Source of the DNA: Tetrahymena elliotti 4EA
Lineage: Eukaryota > Ciliophora > Oligohymenophorea > Hymenostomatida > Tetrahymenidae
Reading direction: 5' to 3'
Assembly (NCBI GenBank): GCA_000231825.2
Contig: JH720321.1
Location: 1-64,000 of the forward strand
Length of the DNA stretch: 64,000 nt
Both the position numbers and the translations under genes were made by a program. Shown piece by piece: positions 24,490 to 36,550 of the stretch; position 1 is the stretch's first letter, and the number at the start of each line of letters is the position of its first letter. Under the pieces are notes generated by a model. The model was not told the origin of the DNA, searched no databases, and saw nothing but the letters and a program-made list of their open reading frames with translations.

Positions 24490-25417
24490 TCATTTTTTGA
24501 AATGAGGATGACGCTTTTCAGTGAAAGATTTAATTCCTTCAACACAATCATCAATTCTTAAATTTTAAGCCATTACAGAGCTTGCTAATTCATAAGCTTA
24601 TTCTAAATCTATGGCACTTTTCTATTTGTAGAAAGCTAACTTACCAAACCCTAATGATTCACCACTATAAGAAGCTATTTTTTCAGCAAGCTTTAAAGTT
24701 TCTTTTTCTAAGTCTTCATTATTCTCAACATATTAATTAATCATACCATGTTGATATGCTTCTTAGGCAGTTATTGGTTCTCCTTTAATTTATTTTTAAG
24801 TAAATAGTTCAATAAAAAATATCTTAGAAAATTAATTAAAAACCTGTAACAAGCATTTCAAATGCTTTTTTTTGATTTGCCATAGCTCTAATTAAAGCAA
24901 CCCCTGGAGTTGAACAGAAAAGTCCAATTTTAATTCCTGGGCAACTAAATGAAGCACTTTTTGATGCTACTATCAAATCACAAGAGCAAACAAGCTAGCA
25001 TCCAGCTGCGGTTGCAAAATTGTGCACTTAAGCAATAGTAATTTGTGGTAAACTTTTTTGGATATAAGTCATCATATTTGTGCAGCTTTAGAATAACTAC
25101 TTTTATTCTTCAAAAGCATTTTTATCTTACAATTCCTTCATTTCTTTTAAATCATGTCCAGCACTAAAGACAGTACCCTCTGATTTTAAAATCACAACTT
25201 TTGCATAGTTTTAGCTTTAGTAGTCTTAGGCAGCAATATATTTAAGCTATTCAGAAAAATCTTTCACCATTTAAACACTTAAAGAGTTTCTTTTCTTAGG
25301 GTTGCAAAGAGTTAAGACACCTATTTTCTTATCATCAATTACTTCATACTTGAAGTTATCAGTCTTATTGACAACTCCAAACCATCTCTTAATTAAACCA
25401 GCTGATTTATTTAACAT
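24490..25417 (-). CDS. ECHDC3: ECHDC3-like enoyl-CoA hydratase/isomerase family protein
   Basis: Two exons, 25417-24844 and 24782-24490, with a 61-base intron, give 288 residues. The start chosen is the ATG of [16 protein letters not shown]; this basic, amphipathic N-terminus suggests mitochondrial import. The crotonase fold is seen in [12 protein letters not shown] (oxyanion-hole strand) and [16 protein letters not shown]. The segment [13 protein letters not shown], then [15 protein letters not shown] and FYKQK, matches the ECHDC3 subfamily closely. Classical hydratases have two active-site Glu residues. Here the positions near the second strand carry no Glu (KIGLFCS), so classical hydration of enoyl-CoA is doubtful, as in animal ECHDC3, whose reaction is not settled. 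Confidence 0.92.
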
Positions 25418-26323
25418 TTTAAAGTCCAACTTAATCCTTTTTTTATTACTAAACAAATTATATTTTAATTAAATAAATTAATATAAAAACTAATTATGTT
25501 TCTACTTAACACACAGATGATAGATATTTCTTAAATTAATAATGCTGTATCTGATGTAAGATTTGCTTGAGTATATTATTATAATAATTACTAACTTAAT
25601 TATTCATTTATTTAGTGAGTAATTTTCTGACATAGAGTTTTTGATTTTTCAATTCATGTTTAATTTATAAAAGATGATAATCAGCAAATTTTAATATGCT
25701 TTTACTATCTTATGTCAAATATTTATTTTATTTTTTTGGTTAAAAAATAACAGCATCATTTTCATAAATATTTTTTATTATGTCTAGGATATCTCAGAAA
25801 ATTATTATTTTGAAAATTTAATAAAAATGATTATGATTGATTCTTATTGCAATTCATCTACTAAATATTATTGAATGAAAAAATAAACCATTAGATAAAT
25901 TAAAATAAATAAAATTTTTTAAATGTTTCAGTTAAATTACTTTTAGAAAAATAAATTTAAAGTCTCTTTCTATTAATAGTAAATCTACTATTAGTTAGGC
26001 AGGCTATTTTTGTAACAAAATTTCATATATTTTTTTATGGATATTCTTTAATTTAATTTTAATTCATGTATGATTCAAACGTTTGTTGAAAAATCTTAAT
26101 AGAACCTTTCTTTAATGACAAATTTAATAATTTGAAAAAACAAAACTATTCTAACTTTATTTAAGAATTTTTACTGAAAATAAATAACTCCCTTTTTGAA
26201 GGTAATATATAAAACAAATATAATATATTTATTACTAATTTTGTAGAATAAAGATAGTTAATTGTAATTTATTCTGTCTTTTAACTCTAATTTATTCTTT
26301 TGAACAAACAAATTTTTATGTTT
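25418..26323. other. non-coding spacer
   Basis: This gap lies between two minus-strand genes. It contains the promoter of the ECHDC3-like gene and the 3' end of the NBR1-like gene. No other element was seen. Confidence 0.6.
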
Positions 26324-27808
26324 TCAGCTAATTTAGATAGAAGCCTTAAAAGAAATAGCACCACTTATGTGCTTTTTTTCATTACTACTATCTATATAAT
26401 ATAGTTTCCATCTAGATATAAAGACTCCTTAAGTACTAGGTAGAGGGTTTAAAATAAGTTGGATAGTTTATATTTCTTCATTACCAGAAAAATCAAATTC
26501 TTTCTTTTCACTCAAGTTATTGAAATATTTCTCTGGTGCTTCTTCAATAAATAATTTAGATATAGGCCACTATTTAGATTTTCTTTTGATCTCAAAATTT
26601 AAAACTTACTTTTCATTTTACTTAAAAATTATCTCGTTTTTGTCATTTGGATGTTTAAAGACATCAAAAGAAAATAATTCATCAGAACCCTTAAGATAGC
26701 TTGTAGCAGGAATAATATCCTAACTAATTGACTAAGATCCTATTACTGCCTTGTTCATAATTTAAGGCTGTTATTATTAATCTTCTCCATTTGGTGTATT
26801 TCCAAAGTTGTTTGTCAATTTTTAGTCATTTTAAGGTGTTGCAAATAGTTAATTGAATTCCAATTCAAGCGCTTTCTTTTTCTTTTTTGGTTGAGATGGT
26901 TTAGGCTAAGATTGAGGTGCAACTGCTTATTTTTAATCACTAGAAGTATTTTCCTACTATTTAGGATCATTTTCTACAAGATTTATAACTATTTATTGCT
27001 ATTATTAAGACTACTATTGCTATTATTACTATTATTGTACAGGCTGAATTTATTTTGTATTTTCGGCCTTCATTTAAGGAGATGGTGCTACTTCTTCAGC
27101 TTAAGTCCCATTTTATTAAAATCTTTTATAAATTTATTTTAGTTCAGGATAAAGCTAGCAAAGTTTCTTTTCAATGAGATATTCAATGGTGTCAATTTCT
27201 TTAGTTTTAAGCAGTTTTCCTACTCCTAAGCAGACTGGACATTTTGATTAATCATCCTAAATTTATGTATTTTCTCCTCCACCGCAATTATAGCAAGTAT
27301 AATCAGTATATTTTGATCTATCATATTCTGTTTGAGGAATAGCCACTTAGATATTTGAAAACTAATTTTCTTGGGAAGAGTTCTGATTCAATAAAATAAT
27401 TTAAAAATTTTTTAAAAATAATCAAAAAATAATTACAATAAATTTTTATGCAATTGGATATTAAAGCTATGTGCTCTTTGACAAATCTTTTTCAGCATGT
27501 TTAATGTTGAATTAATCTGAAGAGGAACCGAAATCTTCAGTTACTTTAAGAGAAACAATATATTCTATAGGATTTTGCTAAGCTTAATTCTTAATCTGAT
27601 ACTCACAACATCTCTTTAAATTATTATCATCAACTATTTTAATATAATCTGTATTAGGAGTTCTCTTCCAACTTAATGAAATATCCCCATTATATTTTAT
27701 CTTTTATTTAATAACTTCTTTAATTCTAGCAAAATCTATTGGATATTCTTCTATCTCATATGTATCTTCTTTATATTTAAACTCAATTACTACCTGATTT
27801 GCACTCAT
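26324..27808 (-). CDS. NBR1-like protein: PB1, CxxC pair, FW domain
   Basis: Two exons, 27808-27437 and 27382-26324, with a 54-base intron, give 476 residues. Residues 1-92 look like a PB1 domain: VVIEFKYKEDTYEIEEYP with a basic Lys, then a strand ending YIKIVDDNNL. Two CxxC pairs (Cys154/157 and Cys172/175; TCYNCGG and CPVCLGVGK) likely hold one zinc, though the spacing resembles DnaJ-type more than the ZZ fingers of NBR1. A polyglutamine/asparagine linker and a KKKKK patch follow. From about 345 to the end, EIKRKSKQWPISKLFIEE and LPSTQGVFISRWKLYYID fit the FW (Next-to-BRCA1) domain. PB1 plus FW is the backbone of NBR1 selective-autophagy receptors. No LIR motif or UBA domain was identified, so a cargo-receptor role is inference. 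Confidence 0.8.
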
Positions 27809-28330
27809 AATTAATTTGCTTCTTACTTACTATCTTTGCCAAATAAAGGGAGTCTAGCTAAACTATTTATTTTATTATTTTTTTCAAAAGCAATTTACTA
27901 ATTAAATTATTATTTAAAGATATATATTTGTGCAAATTGATGTTTATCATTTCAATCATCACATTCAATTTATCATATAGATTTTAAAATATAGAAAAGA
28001 TTGATCAGATAACATTATTAATCAATCAATCATTTCTTAATGTATTTATCAGATTATTCCTTGCTAAATAATTAACTAACTAACTAATTTACTAACTTTT
28101 TACAAATATATAATACAAAACATAAGTAAATACATACATACTTATATGTTTTTTAAGATAGAATTAAATAGAAAACAAAGATTATCTAACCACTTGATTT
28201 ACCATTGCCAAAATTATAGAAACTCTTGATAGAAAAGAAGAGAAAAATGAATAAGGCAGAGTATAATTAGGAAGTAATAGAATTATAGATAAATTATGAT
28301 TTAAATATAAGAAAATTAGTTTCTATACAA
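27809..28330. other. spacer with simple repeats
   Basis: This short gap lies between the cyclin stop and the NBR1-like start. It contains runs of AACT-type (28070-28100) and ACAT-type (28120-28140) simple repeats. The rest is A/T-rich. Confidence 0.55.
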
Positions 28331-30132
28331 TCAGCTATTTATTAGTTGTTGTTGTTGTTGATGCTATTAAGATTATTAGGAGGCTTTTTAACTTTATGCG
28401 ATATTTTAGCTGAATGTGGTAGAAACTTTATGGAAAGTATCAGATGAAAACTTTTTTCTTATTGCCTCAAAAGGAAACTAAGGATTAGAATAAAGTTAAA
28501 TTAGTTTATGAATGCTTGGCATTAAGAACTGAAAATCAGAAGCAGGATGAAGGTTAACTATAGAAGAAAGAGATTTAATTTTTTCATCCCAAATATTTTC
28601 AGCAACACTTTCTACTAGAAAGCAACTACAAGAAGCAATGATTGATGATTTCACATACATAGGACTTAACTCAGAATGCATCAAGCAAAGATATAAGATA
28701 AATAATCCCTATTTTATACAATAATTTTAGGTTTTTTAGAGGTTACTTTAGAAAAGTTAAAATAAAGAAATTAACTTGATAATATTGCAGATTACAGTGC
28801 CCTAGGATTTTAGAATATCTAACAAAGAATGTGAATGGTGTAGGAAATGAGAAGTTAAATTATAATTTTAGACATATATCAGTTTCTGTGCATATAATAT
28901 CTTTGAGTTTGTAAGCTCCATCACATATTTTTACAAATTCTTTGACGCCTGGAGGATAAATTTCTTCTATCTTACTTGATATATACAGACATGATACACC
29001 AATTTTTTAGTAATGGTCTCTTAGTATTTGAATTCCATCCTGGTAGCACAACCTGCAATAAATATCAAGCATATATATGCACATAAAGATTGTTTCTTCT
29101 TTCAATTCGTATTTTATTGAAACCTCACTTAACCAGTCTATAAGAATACACCTCATTGTTTCATTGATCTGAGGATGCATGTCTTTCAGGTCTACATTGT
29201 CCTTACATAAATATTTGTCCTTTTTTAGAAACAATTAAAATTATTCTAAAATTTGAAATTAATTGGCTTACTTGATGGATTTACAAATACTCAAATATTT
29301 CTTATGCATATTCAGCCACATAAATTGGGTTGGAAATAAATTAGCGGTCAAAAGTGTTAATTTTTTATATTTAAGCAGTTTTAAGTGTGTTTTAATTTTT
29401 TTCAGTAATTTCATGAAATTATTTGAGTTTATCATTTTATTAGCAAAAATTTATCAATTCATTCTGATTTTACTCAATCATGCTTTGAGAAGTATTCAAT
29501 AGATCAAGATTTAAAATATTTTAGATTAATTGATTCTCTTACTGAGAGCAATCTCCCTTTTCACTTTCATCTACCATTTAAAAGCTTTTTTCAGGTTAGA
29601 TTTATTCTTTGGTTATTTCTTGATTGATGTTCTTCATAGATGGATTTTTATGAAATTCACTCTGAAAATTGTGATTAAATGTTGAAACATTTTCCTTTAT
29701 TTAAAACCAACTTCAAAATTTTTATTTCAAAGGTAAATAATATTTTACTTTATTTGGATCATTTTAGAGTAAGTTGAAATCTTGAGCAAATGGGTTAAAA
29801 ACCTTGAATTATTTTTACAAAGGTTGACTGTGAAAATAATTATTGTTATTTGAGCAATTTTCATTGATAACTCTACCAAATACCCTGTTCTTGTTTGTGC
29901 CTCTTTGTTATTCTTACATTTCCATTTAATTAATTTATTGTACTTTTTAGCTCTTCTCTCCCAGAACATAATTTTTAAAAGGGGGTTGTTATATATTCTC
30001 TTTAGTGTCTTGAAAATTATTTTATGACAAGAAGTGTTAGCTTCTTCTATTCTACTCAAAATTATTCTCCCACTATAAATAAAATACAAAAGATGGATTG
30101 AAAATTATTGTTAGAGTAAATTATTTTACCAT
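28331..30132 (-). CDS. mitotic B-type cyclin
   Basis: Five exons, 30132-30130 (ATG alone), 30072-29749, 29694-29272, 29219-28776 and 28708-28331, give 523 residues. The cyclin N box begins NPIYVAEYAQEIFEYL. It continues with QINETMRCILIDWLSEVSIK and VSCLYISSKIEEIYPPGVK. The C box has CLKLQFNFSFPTPFTFFVRY and ELSPMYVKSSIIASCS, then a Gln-rich tail. The cyclin would activate a Cdk and be destroyed by the APC/C: two KEN boxes are visible, K25-E26-N27 and K109-E110-N111, the second created across an exon junction. The 57-base intron directly after the ATG has typical ends but is a multiple of three and lacks TGA, so an unspliced form would add 19 hydrophobic residues. Without it the protein is soluble and nuclear/cytosolic. 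Confidence 0.9.
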
Positions 30133-32037
30133 TAAAAATAAAAAGTTATAGTGGCTGTCTTAGACGATGGGTTGTACCTTCTAATTTTGTTATTCCAATT
30201 AATTTTATTAAGATAAGATTTATAAATGAAAGCAATTATTTATTTATTAAAGTGATTTTACCTCTCAAAGCATTTGGGTGGGAATTATTTTAAAAACTTT
30301 TTATTAAAATTAAAATTGAAATAATAATTATTTATTGACACACTATATATAAAAATAAATACAATCAAACCTCAATATTTTAGACAAATAAAAATTAATC
30401 TTCAATCAAGGCTCAGTTTTTTTCACTCTTTATTTATCTGTTTTTTAATAATTTTCAAATGAAATATCCCTCAATTTTAATGATTAATTCATAAAAATCT
30501 GAATAAAAATATTGTTTTTTATAATAAGTAATGAAACATAGCTAAAATTATTTAAAATATATTTATAAAAGATCTAAAAATTATTTTAAATTATTTTGCT
30601 TTAAAATTAAATAAAATCTCAGTTTTCAAAAATATTTTAAATGAACAGGAAAATTAATATTTCATAAGTTAGTTAGAAAAATGGCAGTAATTAATTTTGA
30701 AATGATTTTTAAATGTAGAAAAAAATTAATTTAAATAAACAGTTTTTCAATTTATTATTTTAGAGAATTTCCTGATCTCGATGGTAAAAAATTAACTGCC
30801 ACAATTGCTTTAATAATATTAAATAATCTTTTCAAATTTTAGAGCCCAATCAATCATTAAAAAATGCATAAAACGTTTACAATTCGATTCTTTTTTTTTA
30901 TCTTTAAATAATAGTCATCTTAAAATAATTAATAAAGAATGTTTACACTGCGTAAAAGAAAATTTATTTTAAGAAAAGAAAAAAGTGTTAATTTATGTTG
31001 ATAGTAGGGTCACTTAAATAATAAAAAACTGAGGAAGAATTCAAGATAAAACAGTTTTAATTTATATGTATTTTAAAATAATTCAAAGCATAGGTTTCTT
31101 GTTTAAATTTATTTAATTCAACCAAGCTTGTAAAAATCATTTATCAATGAATATAAAATTTATTTTTGGATAACTTTAAAATGTTAGTTTACAATTTTAA
31201 ATTGAAGGGCGGGCTAGAAAATAAAAAACAATAGGATAGTTACAATTTAAGAAACAAAAACTTAAAAATATCAATTTTTCATAAAGTATTCCATATTAAT
31301 TACAATCTGTTTATTAATGTAATTAATTAATAACAATGAATAATTGTGACTTTAATTAGAAAAACAAAAATTAGTTTGTGAATAAAAATTAATAAGGAGG
31401 TAAATATTTCTCTTCATAAAACTAATTTAATTTTAATTTAGTTAAGAATAATTAGGGTGGTAGATGGAATAAATAAGCTAAAATTAAAAGAAATGGATTC
31501 CTTTGATATCTTATTCAGTATTTTAAATAGTTAAGCAATTGCTCTACATATTTTACTAAGATCTGAGATTTGATTATGAAAATATTAAGGTTCCATATTA
31601 TTTATTTAGGATATTAGACATAACTGTTTGCTTTTTTTCAATAATTCTAGAAGGGATATTACATTATAGATAAAAATCTAAATATGCTTAAAATCATTTT
31701 CCTTTCATGCATTTTCCTCTATATCTTTAAAAATAAAGCCACCATCTTTTAATTTTTAGATTATTAGTCATATGAAATCTTTAAAATAGTAATACTATTT
31801 AAGTGTTTGAAGTGCACACCTCAAAAGATAAAATTATAAAAAAATATTTTAAAAGCTGCATTATACATCTATTTATTTTACATTTGCTTGATCAATATTG
31901 ACTTTGAGAGTACTTTAAATAGAATAATTTCTATTTTTTACATAAGATTAGTCGTTTCTGTTTAAACCTTTAAATATTTAATAAAATGCTAATCTTACTC
32001 AATTAATATCAATTAAATTAAATAAACAAATGAAAGT
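30133..32037. other. divergent intergenic region
   Basis: About 1.9 kb lies between the cyclin start and the histidine-kinase relic start. It is strongly A+T rich. A short GC-richer patch near 31205 (GAAGGGCGGGCTAG) has no recognisable feature. Confidence 0.6.
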
Positions 32038-35000
32038 ATGAGCACCAAAAAAAATGATCCTAATAGCAAAGCTCAAGATATACAGTTAGAATATTAAAAC
32101 TAAAGTAGCTCACCTATTGCAAAATTAGAACTAGAAAAAAGTTCTTTGATTTAAAATTAAACCTTGCTAAATAAATAATATAAAAGAGTCCTTGACATTT
32201 AAACGAACATAAAATCTTCTAGCTTTGACAACTCAAATATTCTTGAAATAGTGAATTAAAATTGTATTGATAAATCCTCAAAATTAATCACTAGAAAAAG
32301 CAGCTAATACAATTTAGAAAGCTGCAAAAACAGTTAAAATTTTGATAATAATTTATATTCTTTGGCAACTCAATTTCTCTTACTTCAAAAAATATTCAAA
32401 ATCCCAAGAAAAATCATACAAAAACCTTTAAGAAATCTCAATTTTAAAAAAAAATATTCAAAAGAAAGGCAACCTGTTTTGATGAAATTAAAAAAAGTAG
32501 TTTATTACTTGTCAGATAAGAGTTTCCTTTATAAATGATCTTAGAGAGTATACATTTAGGAGTGCTTTGCTATGATGTAAATTTAATTATATTCAAAAAA
32601 TATATGAAAAAATAAATGAATGAATTAATTAATTATTTTTATTTTATTAACTTAGTTTATCAGTAAAAGTGTCACTTATGTAAACAAGTAGAACTAAGAA
32701 ATTTTTAATGAGAAAGACAGCAATGAAATATTAAATATTATGAAAACTTTCAGAAATTATATGTAAACTAACCCAAAAGAATTAGTTAATAAATTTTAAA
32801 CAATGAGAAATCTTGACTTAGTCTCTAATGATCTATTTTAGGATCTACCTTGTGTATCATAGCGTCCAAAATCAAATACTGATCAATAATCCCAAAGCAT
32901 TAGATTTAATAATTCATCTTATAATCTGCAAAATCTAGCATCTATTGTAAATAATGGTACCTTAGATTAAGGTGAAATTTTAGATTTAAATTCAAGTATT
33001 GCTAAAAATATATGTTCATAACTTCTAAACTAGGGTAAAAAATAAAAATTTTGATTCATTTTATAGTAATCATTTTATTATGAAAAAAAGCAGAAGGATA
33101 GATTAAGATGTCTTTCTACTCTAATTAGTACCTTTTAAATCTTAAATTGATGAAATTGTTCAAATTGTCAAAAATAAAACCGTGAAAGAGCAAGACTTAA
33201 AAGCCTTAAAAATAAAATTTTTAGCTGCTCCAAAAAATATTTCAATGAATAAAATTCGAAATGCAAAAGGTTCATAATTTAATTTAACCCAAACATAATA
33301 AAAAGACAAAATTATCTAAATTACTATGATCCCTATTGTAGTTAAAAAAATATGGTAAATTCTATTTATAATAGAAGATGTTACCCATTTTAATTAAATC
33401 AAAGTATTAGAATCATTAAATAAAAATAAATCATTAATGCTTTCATAAGTCTCTCACGAAATAAGAAATCCGATCAGCTAGCTGCATAATCGCTATGCTT
33501 GAGGAAATATAATCAGTAATTTCTCATTTCATCAAAATCTTAATATTTTATCAACCAATCAATAAAGTTTTATTTTGCTAATAACACTTTTTGTAAAATT
33601 ATTGTTTCAATAACTTATTTAATTATTGATTTTGAAGAATTGGTTTTTAATTTAAAATTAAGTATTTGAGAAATCAAATATGATCAAAATAAATCTAAAT
33701 TAAAAATTAAAAATATTCAAGATTTTTTGTTTATCATATTTTAATTTAACTTTAAATTAAATTCATAGTTTAGTATTCAATTTAAATTTATTTAATGAAT
33801 TGTTAATTTTTTTAAATTCTTAAAAAATCCAAAAATATTTAATACAATAATGAGAATAAAATATTTTATTTTGATAATAAAGTTTTTAAAAATCTAAAAA
33901 TAAATTTTCAAAAATAATTTATTTTATTAAATAAAATAAATAATATTTCTAAAGACTGTTAAAATCAAATTTATGATTGCACAGAATCAGCTTTATAAAG
34001 TAGTAAACTGTTTCTTAATTTATTAAATGACTTATTGGATATGTCTCAGATAAAAGCAGGAAAATTTAAATTAGTGCTTGAATAATTTAATTTATGTGAA
34101 GTACTTTATGAAATTCAACAAATGATGCAACCTCTTGCTAAAAACAATAAAATAAATTATCTGTTTAAATAGAAGAAACAATTCAAAGTAAGGCTGTTAA
34201 TTTTTGTTCAGATAAATATAGAATCAGGTAGATATTAATCAATTTAATCAGTAATTCTATTAAGTATACGAATGATGGTAACATTTATATCGCTCTTGCC
34301 CAAGAAAAGCTAGATGATCATTTTTTTAGAATCTCAGTAAAAGATGAAGGAGTAGGAATCAAATAAGAATTTAGGCAGAGACTATTTTAGGCATTTGGAA
34401 AACTAGATGATATAGAAACACAAACTAAAAATAACCCTCAAGGAGTAGGACTAGGATTAATGATAAGCAATACAATTGCTAAAAATTTGAAACCTCCTCA
34501 ATAAATTTTAAGTCAAAACACAATTTTTTAACCAAAAAACAGCACATTAAATATTCTTCGATCTCAAATTACTCTTACTTAACAATAACAGCAATAGTAA
34601 CAATAGTAAATATAATCATCATCTCATAGCTACCGTTCAGTGGAAATAAAATAGAAATTAGAGATAGTAAGTAGACTATATTTCCTTCTTATTCCTCTTC
34701 TTTATCTAATGAAGAAGGATTAATTTTGAATGAAGAATTATAAAATGGAACAGAATTTTACTTTATTGTTTACAACTTTCAATAAAATGAGATAAAATAA
34801 TAAGACCCTCCTACACAATTTAATAAAGGCATAGGTGCACATCATAAGAGAGCTTCTATTTTCTCATAAATAGAAAATATTTAGTCAGAGCAGCTCCTAA
34901 TCCATATAAAAAAGATTCTTATAAAAATCTATCTGTCAATATTAGTCACTAATTTATTTAAGAGATAAGCTAAACTGCAATTGAAAGTGATCCAGATTCC

Positions 35001-35801
35001 ATTGATGATAAACCTCAAAGCTAATATGAAAATTCAGAAAAATTTTAAAACAACTTAAAATAATTAACAGAAGCCAGTTATTAAAATGATGAAGTTTCTA
35101 ATCAAACTAATAAAAGGAATTCTTTATTGGTTTCAGATAGTTAAAAATACAAAGTTAATTTGCTTGTTTAAGATAAGTTATCCTAAATTCATAAGTCAGA
35201 TGCCAATAATATTAGCCAAAAATCTAAAAAAAAATAAAGTTTTTCATATAAATAAATTACTTAAGGTATGTAAGACATTATTAAGAAGAGTTCAATGAGA
35301 AAAAAGTAATATAATACCTTTGTTGATACAGAAATTAACATTTTGATAGTAGATGATGATTAATTTAGTTCTCTTGCTTTGAAAATAAAAATTGCATCTG
35401 CTTTTAAACAGTTCAATAAAAATTTAGCTCTTTGTTTTACAACTGTTTATTCTGGAGCAGAGTGTATCAAAGAATTAATTAAGACCTAAAAATTTTATTC
35501 CTTCCTTTTTGATGCCTAAACGCCAGTAATGGATGGATATGAGTCAATAAGATAAATAGATTAACTTAATTTAAGAAATGCTTAACTATTAGATAAAGAA
35601 ACTTCAGAATAGTCAGTATTTAACTAACTACAAATCATTATGTGTTCTGGATAAGCTAAACTCTCTATTTATAGAATCAAATATTACTTGTAAAAACAGG
35701 TTGAACATAATTAAATTATTGACATTATTTAGAGTATATTTATAGAAAATCATCTTGAATTACCATATGAAGTCTAAAAAAACGATCAGACAAAGTGTTG
35801 A
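32038..35801 (+). pseudogene. hybrid histidine kinase with receiver domain, frame-disrupted
   Basis: Domains follow in order. A PAS-like segment reads MILESIHLGVLCYD|FISKSV across an intron at 32577-32655. The H box is SQVSHEIRNPI. A dimerisation helix reads LNLLNDLLDMSQIKAGKF, and an ATPase domain follows with SDKYRIRQILINLISNSIKY (N), VKDEGVGI, LFQAFGKLDD and GVGLGLMISNT. Last comes a C-terminal receiver with ILIVDDDQ and DAQTPVMDG, ending at the TGA at 35799. All phosphotransfer residues are intact. Continuity, however, needs at least five frame changes with no splice sites: upstream of or at an A9 run (32446-32454), an A6 run (33037-33042), an AGCT tandem duplication (33476-33483), and near 34150, 34640 and 34890. 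A further intron of about 440 bases seems to end near 33954. Either a recent pseudogene or a sequence-quality problem; two lesions are at homopolymers, the others are not. Confidence 0.72.
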
Positions 35802-36550
35802 AGTTAAAAAGTAGTAATTTCATCTCTCAATTTCGAAAATTCTATATTTTAAAATGAAAAATGTTTGTTTTTTCTTTATTTAAGTTTTTTTATTTAGAAT
35901 AAAGAATTAATAGTGTGAAAAAAGAATTTATTAAACAAAAATTCAATTTTTTAAAAATTAAATAAAATTTTCAGTTTAATTTAATATTATTACCCTAAAT
36001 TTATGCAGTTTTTTCCATTTAAACTACACCTATTTTTTAGGTGCCTCTTAAATGAATTAGTATTCTGGAGCCTTTTAAATGTTTTAATGTAGTGTATCTT
36101 TAAATGATTTTATGGGAAGTGTTGTTTAAATAAAATAGAGATAGATGTCATTTAAATAAATTAAGGGGTAAACTAGTTTAAATAATTTAGAGCAAAGTGT
36201 AGGTGGAGTATGCCTTGGCTGATATTCCCTACTATTTTATAAAAACATAATCTTTCAAATTTATTTTTCAAAAGTATTTTTTTCTTCTTATTTTTTTTCA
36301 AATTTAAAATATTTAATAATAAAAATTAGAATAAAAAGACAAATTATATAATAATAATTTTTTATTTTTGTTTTAGGATCAAAAAGCTTTTACATATTAT
36401 ATTAGTTTTACTTTGCTATTTAGCGTAAGAATATAAATAATTTAAAAAAAATAAACTTTTGTTCAAAAATTCATGATAAAATAGTTTTTTAAGATAAATT
36501 TTAGAATTAATAAGACTTCAAAACAAATAAAAAGTAAGAACAGTTTAAAT
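35802..36550. other. convergent intergenic region with minisatellite
   Basis: This gap lies between the 3' ends of the histidine-kinase relic and the J-domain gene. Apart from the tandem repeat at 36018-36205 it is A/T-rich and featureless. Confidence 0.6.
36018..36205 (+). repeat. 26-base-period minisatellite
   Basis: The word TTTAAAT (or a one-base variant) starts at 36018, 36047, 36074, 36099, 36125, 36151 and 36177, spacings of 29, 27, 25, 26, 26 and 26. Each unit continues with an A/T block and then a G-rich part such as GGGAAGTG, GATAGATG or AGAGCAAAGTG. Seven diverged copies are visible. The period is not a multiple of three and the region lies between convergent genes, so it is not coding. 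Confidence 0.75.

Noticed and set aside
28096..28145. AACT/ACAT runs as a CRISPR-like or regulatory array
   Set aside because: They are ordinary microsatellite-like simple sequence with no spacer structure, in a eukaryotic nucleus.
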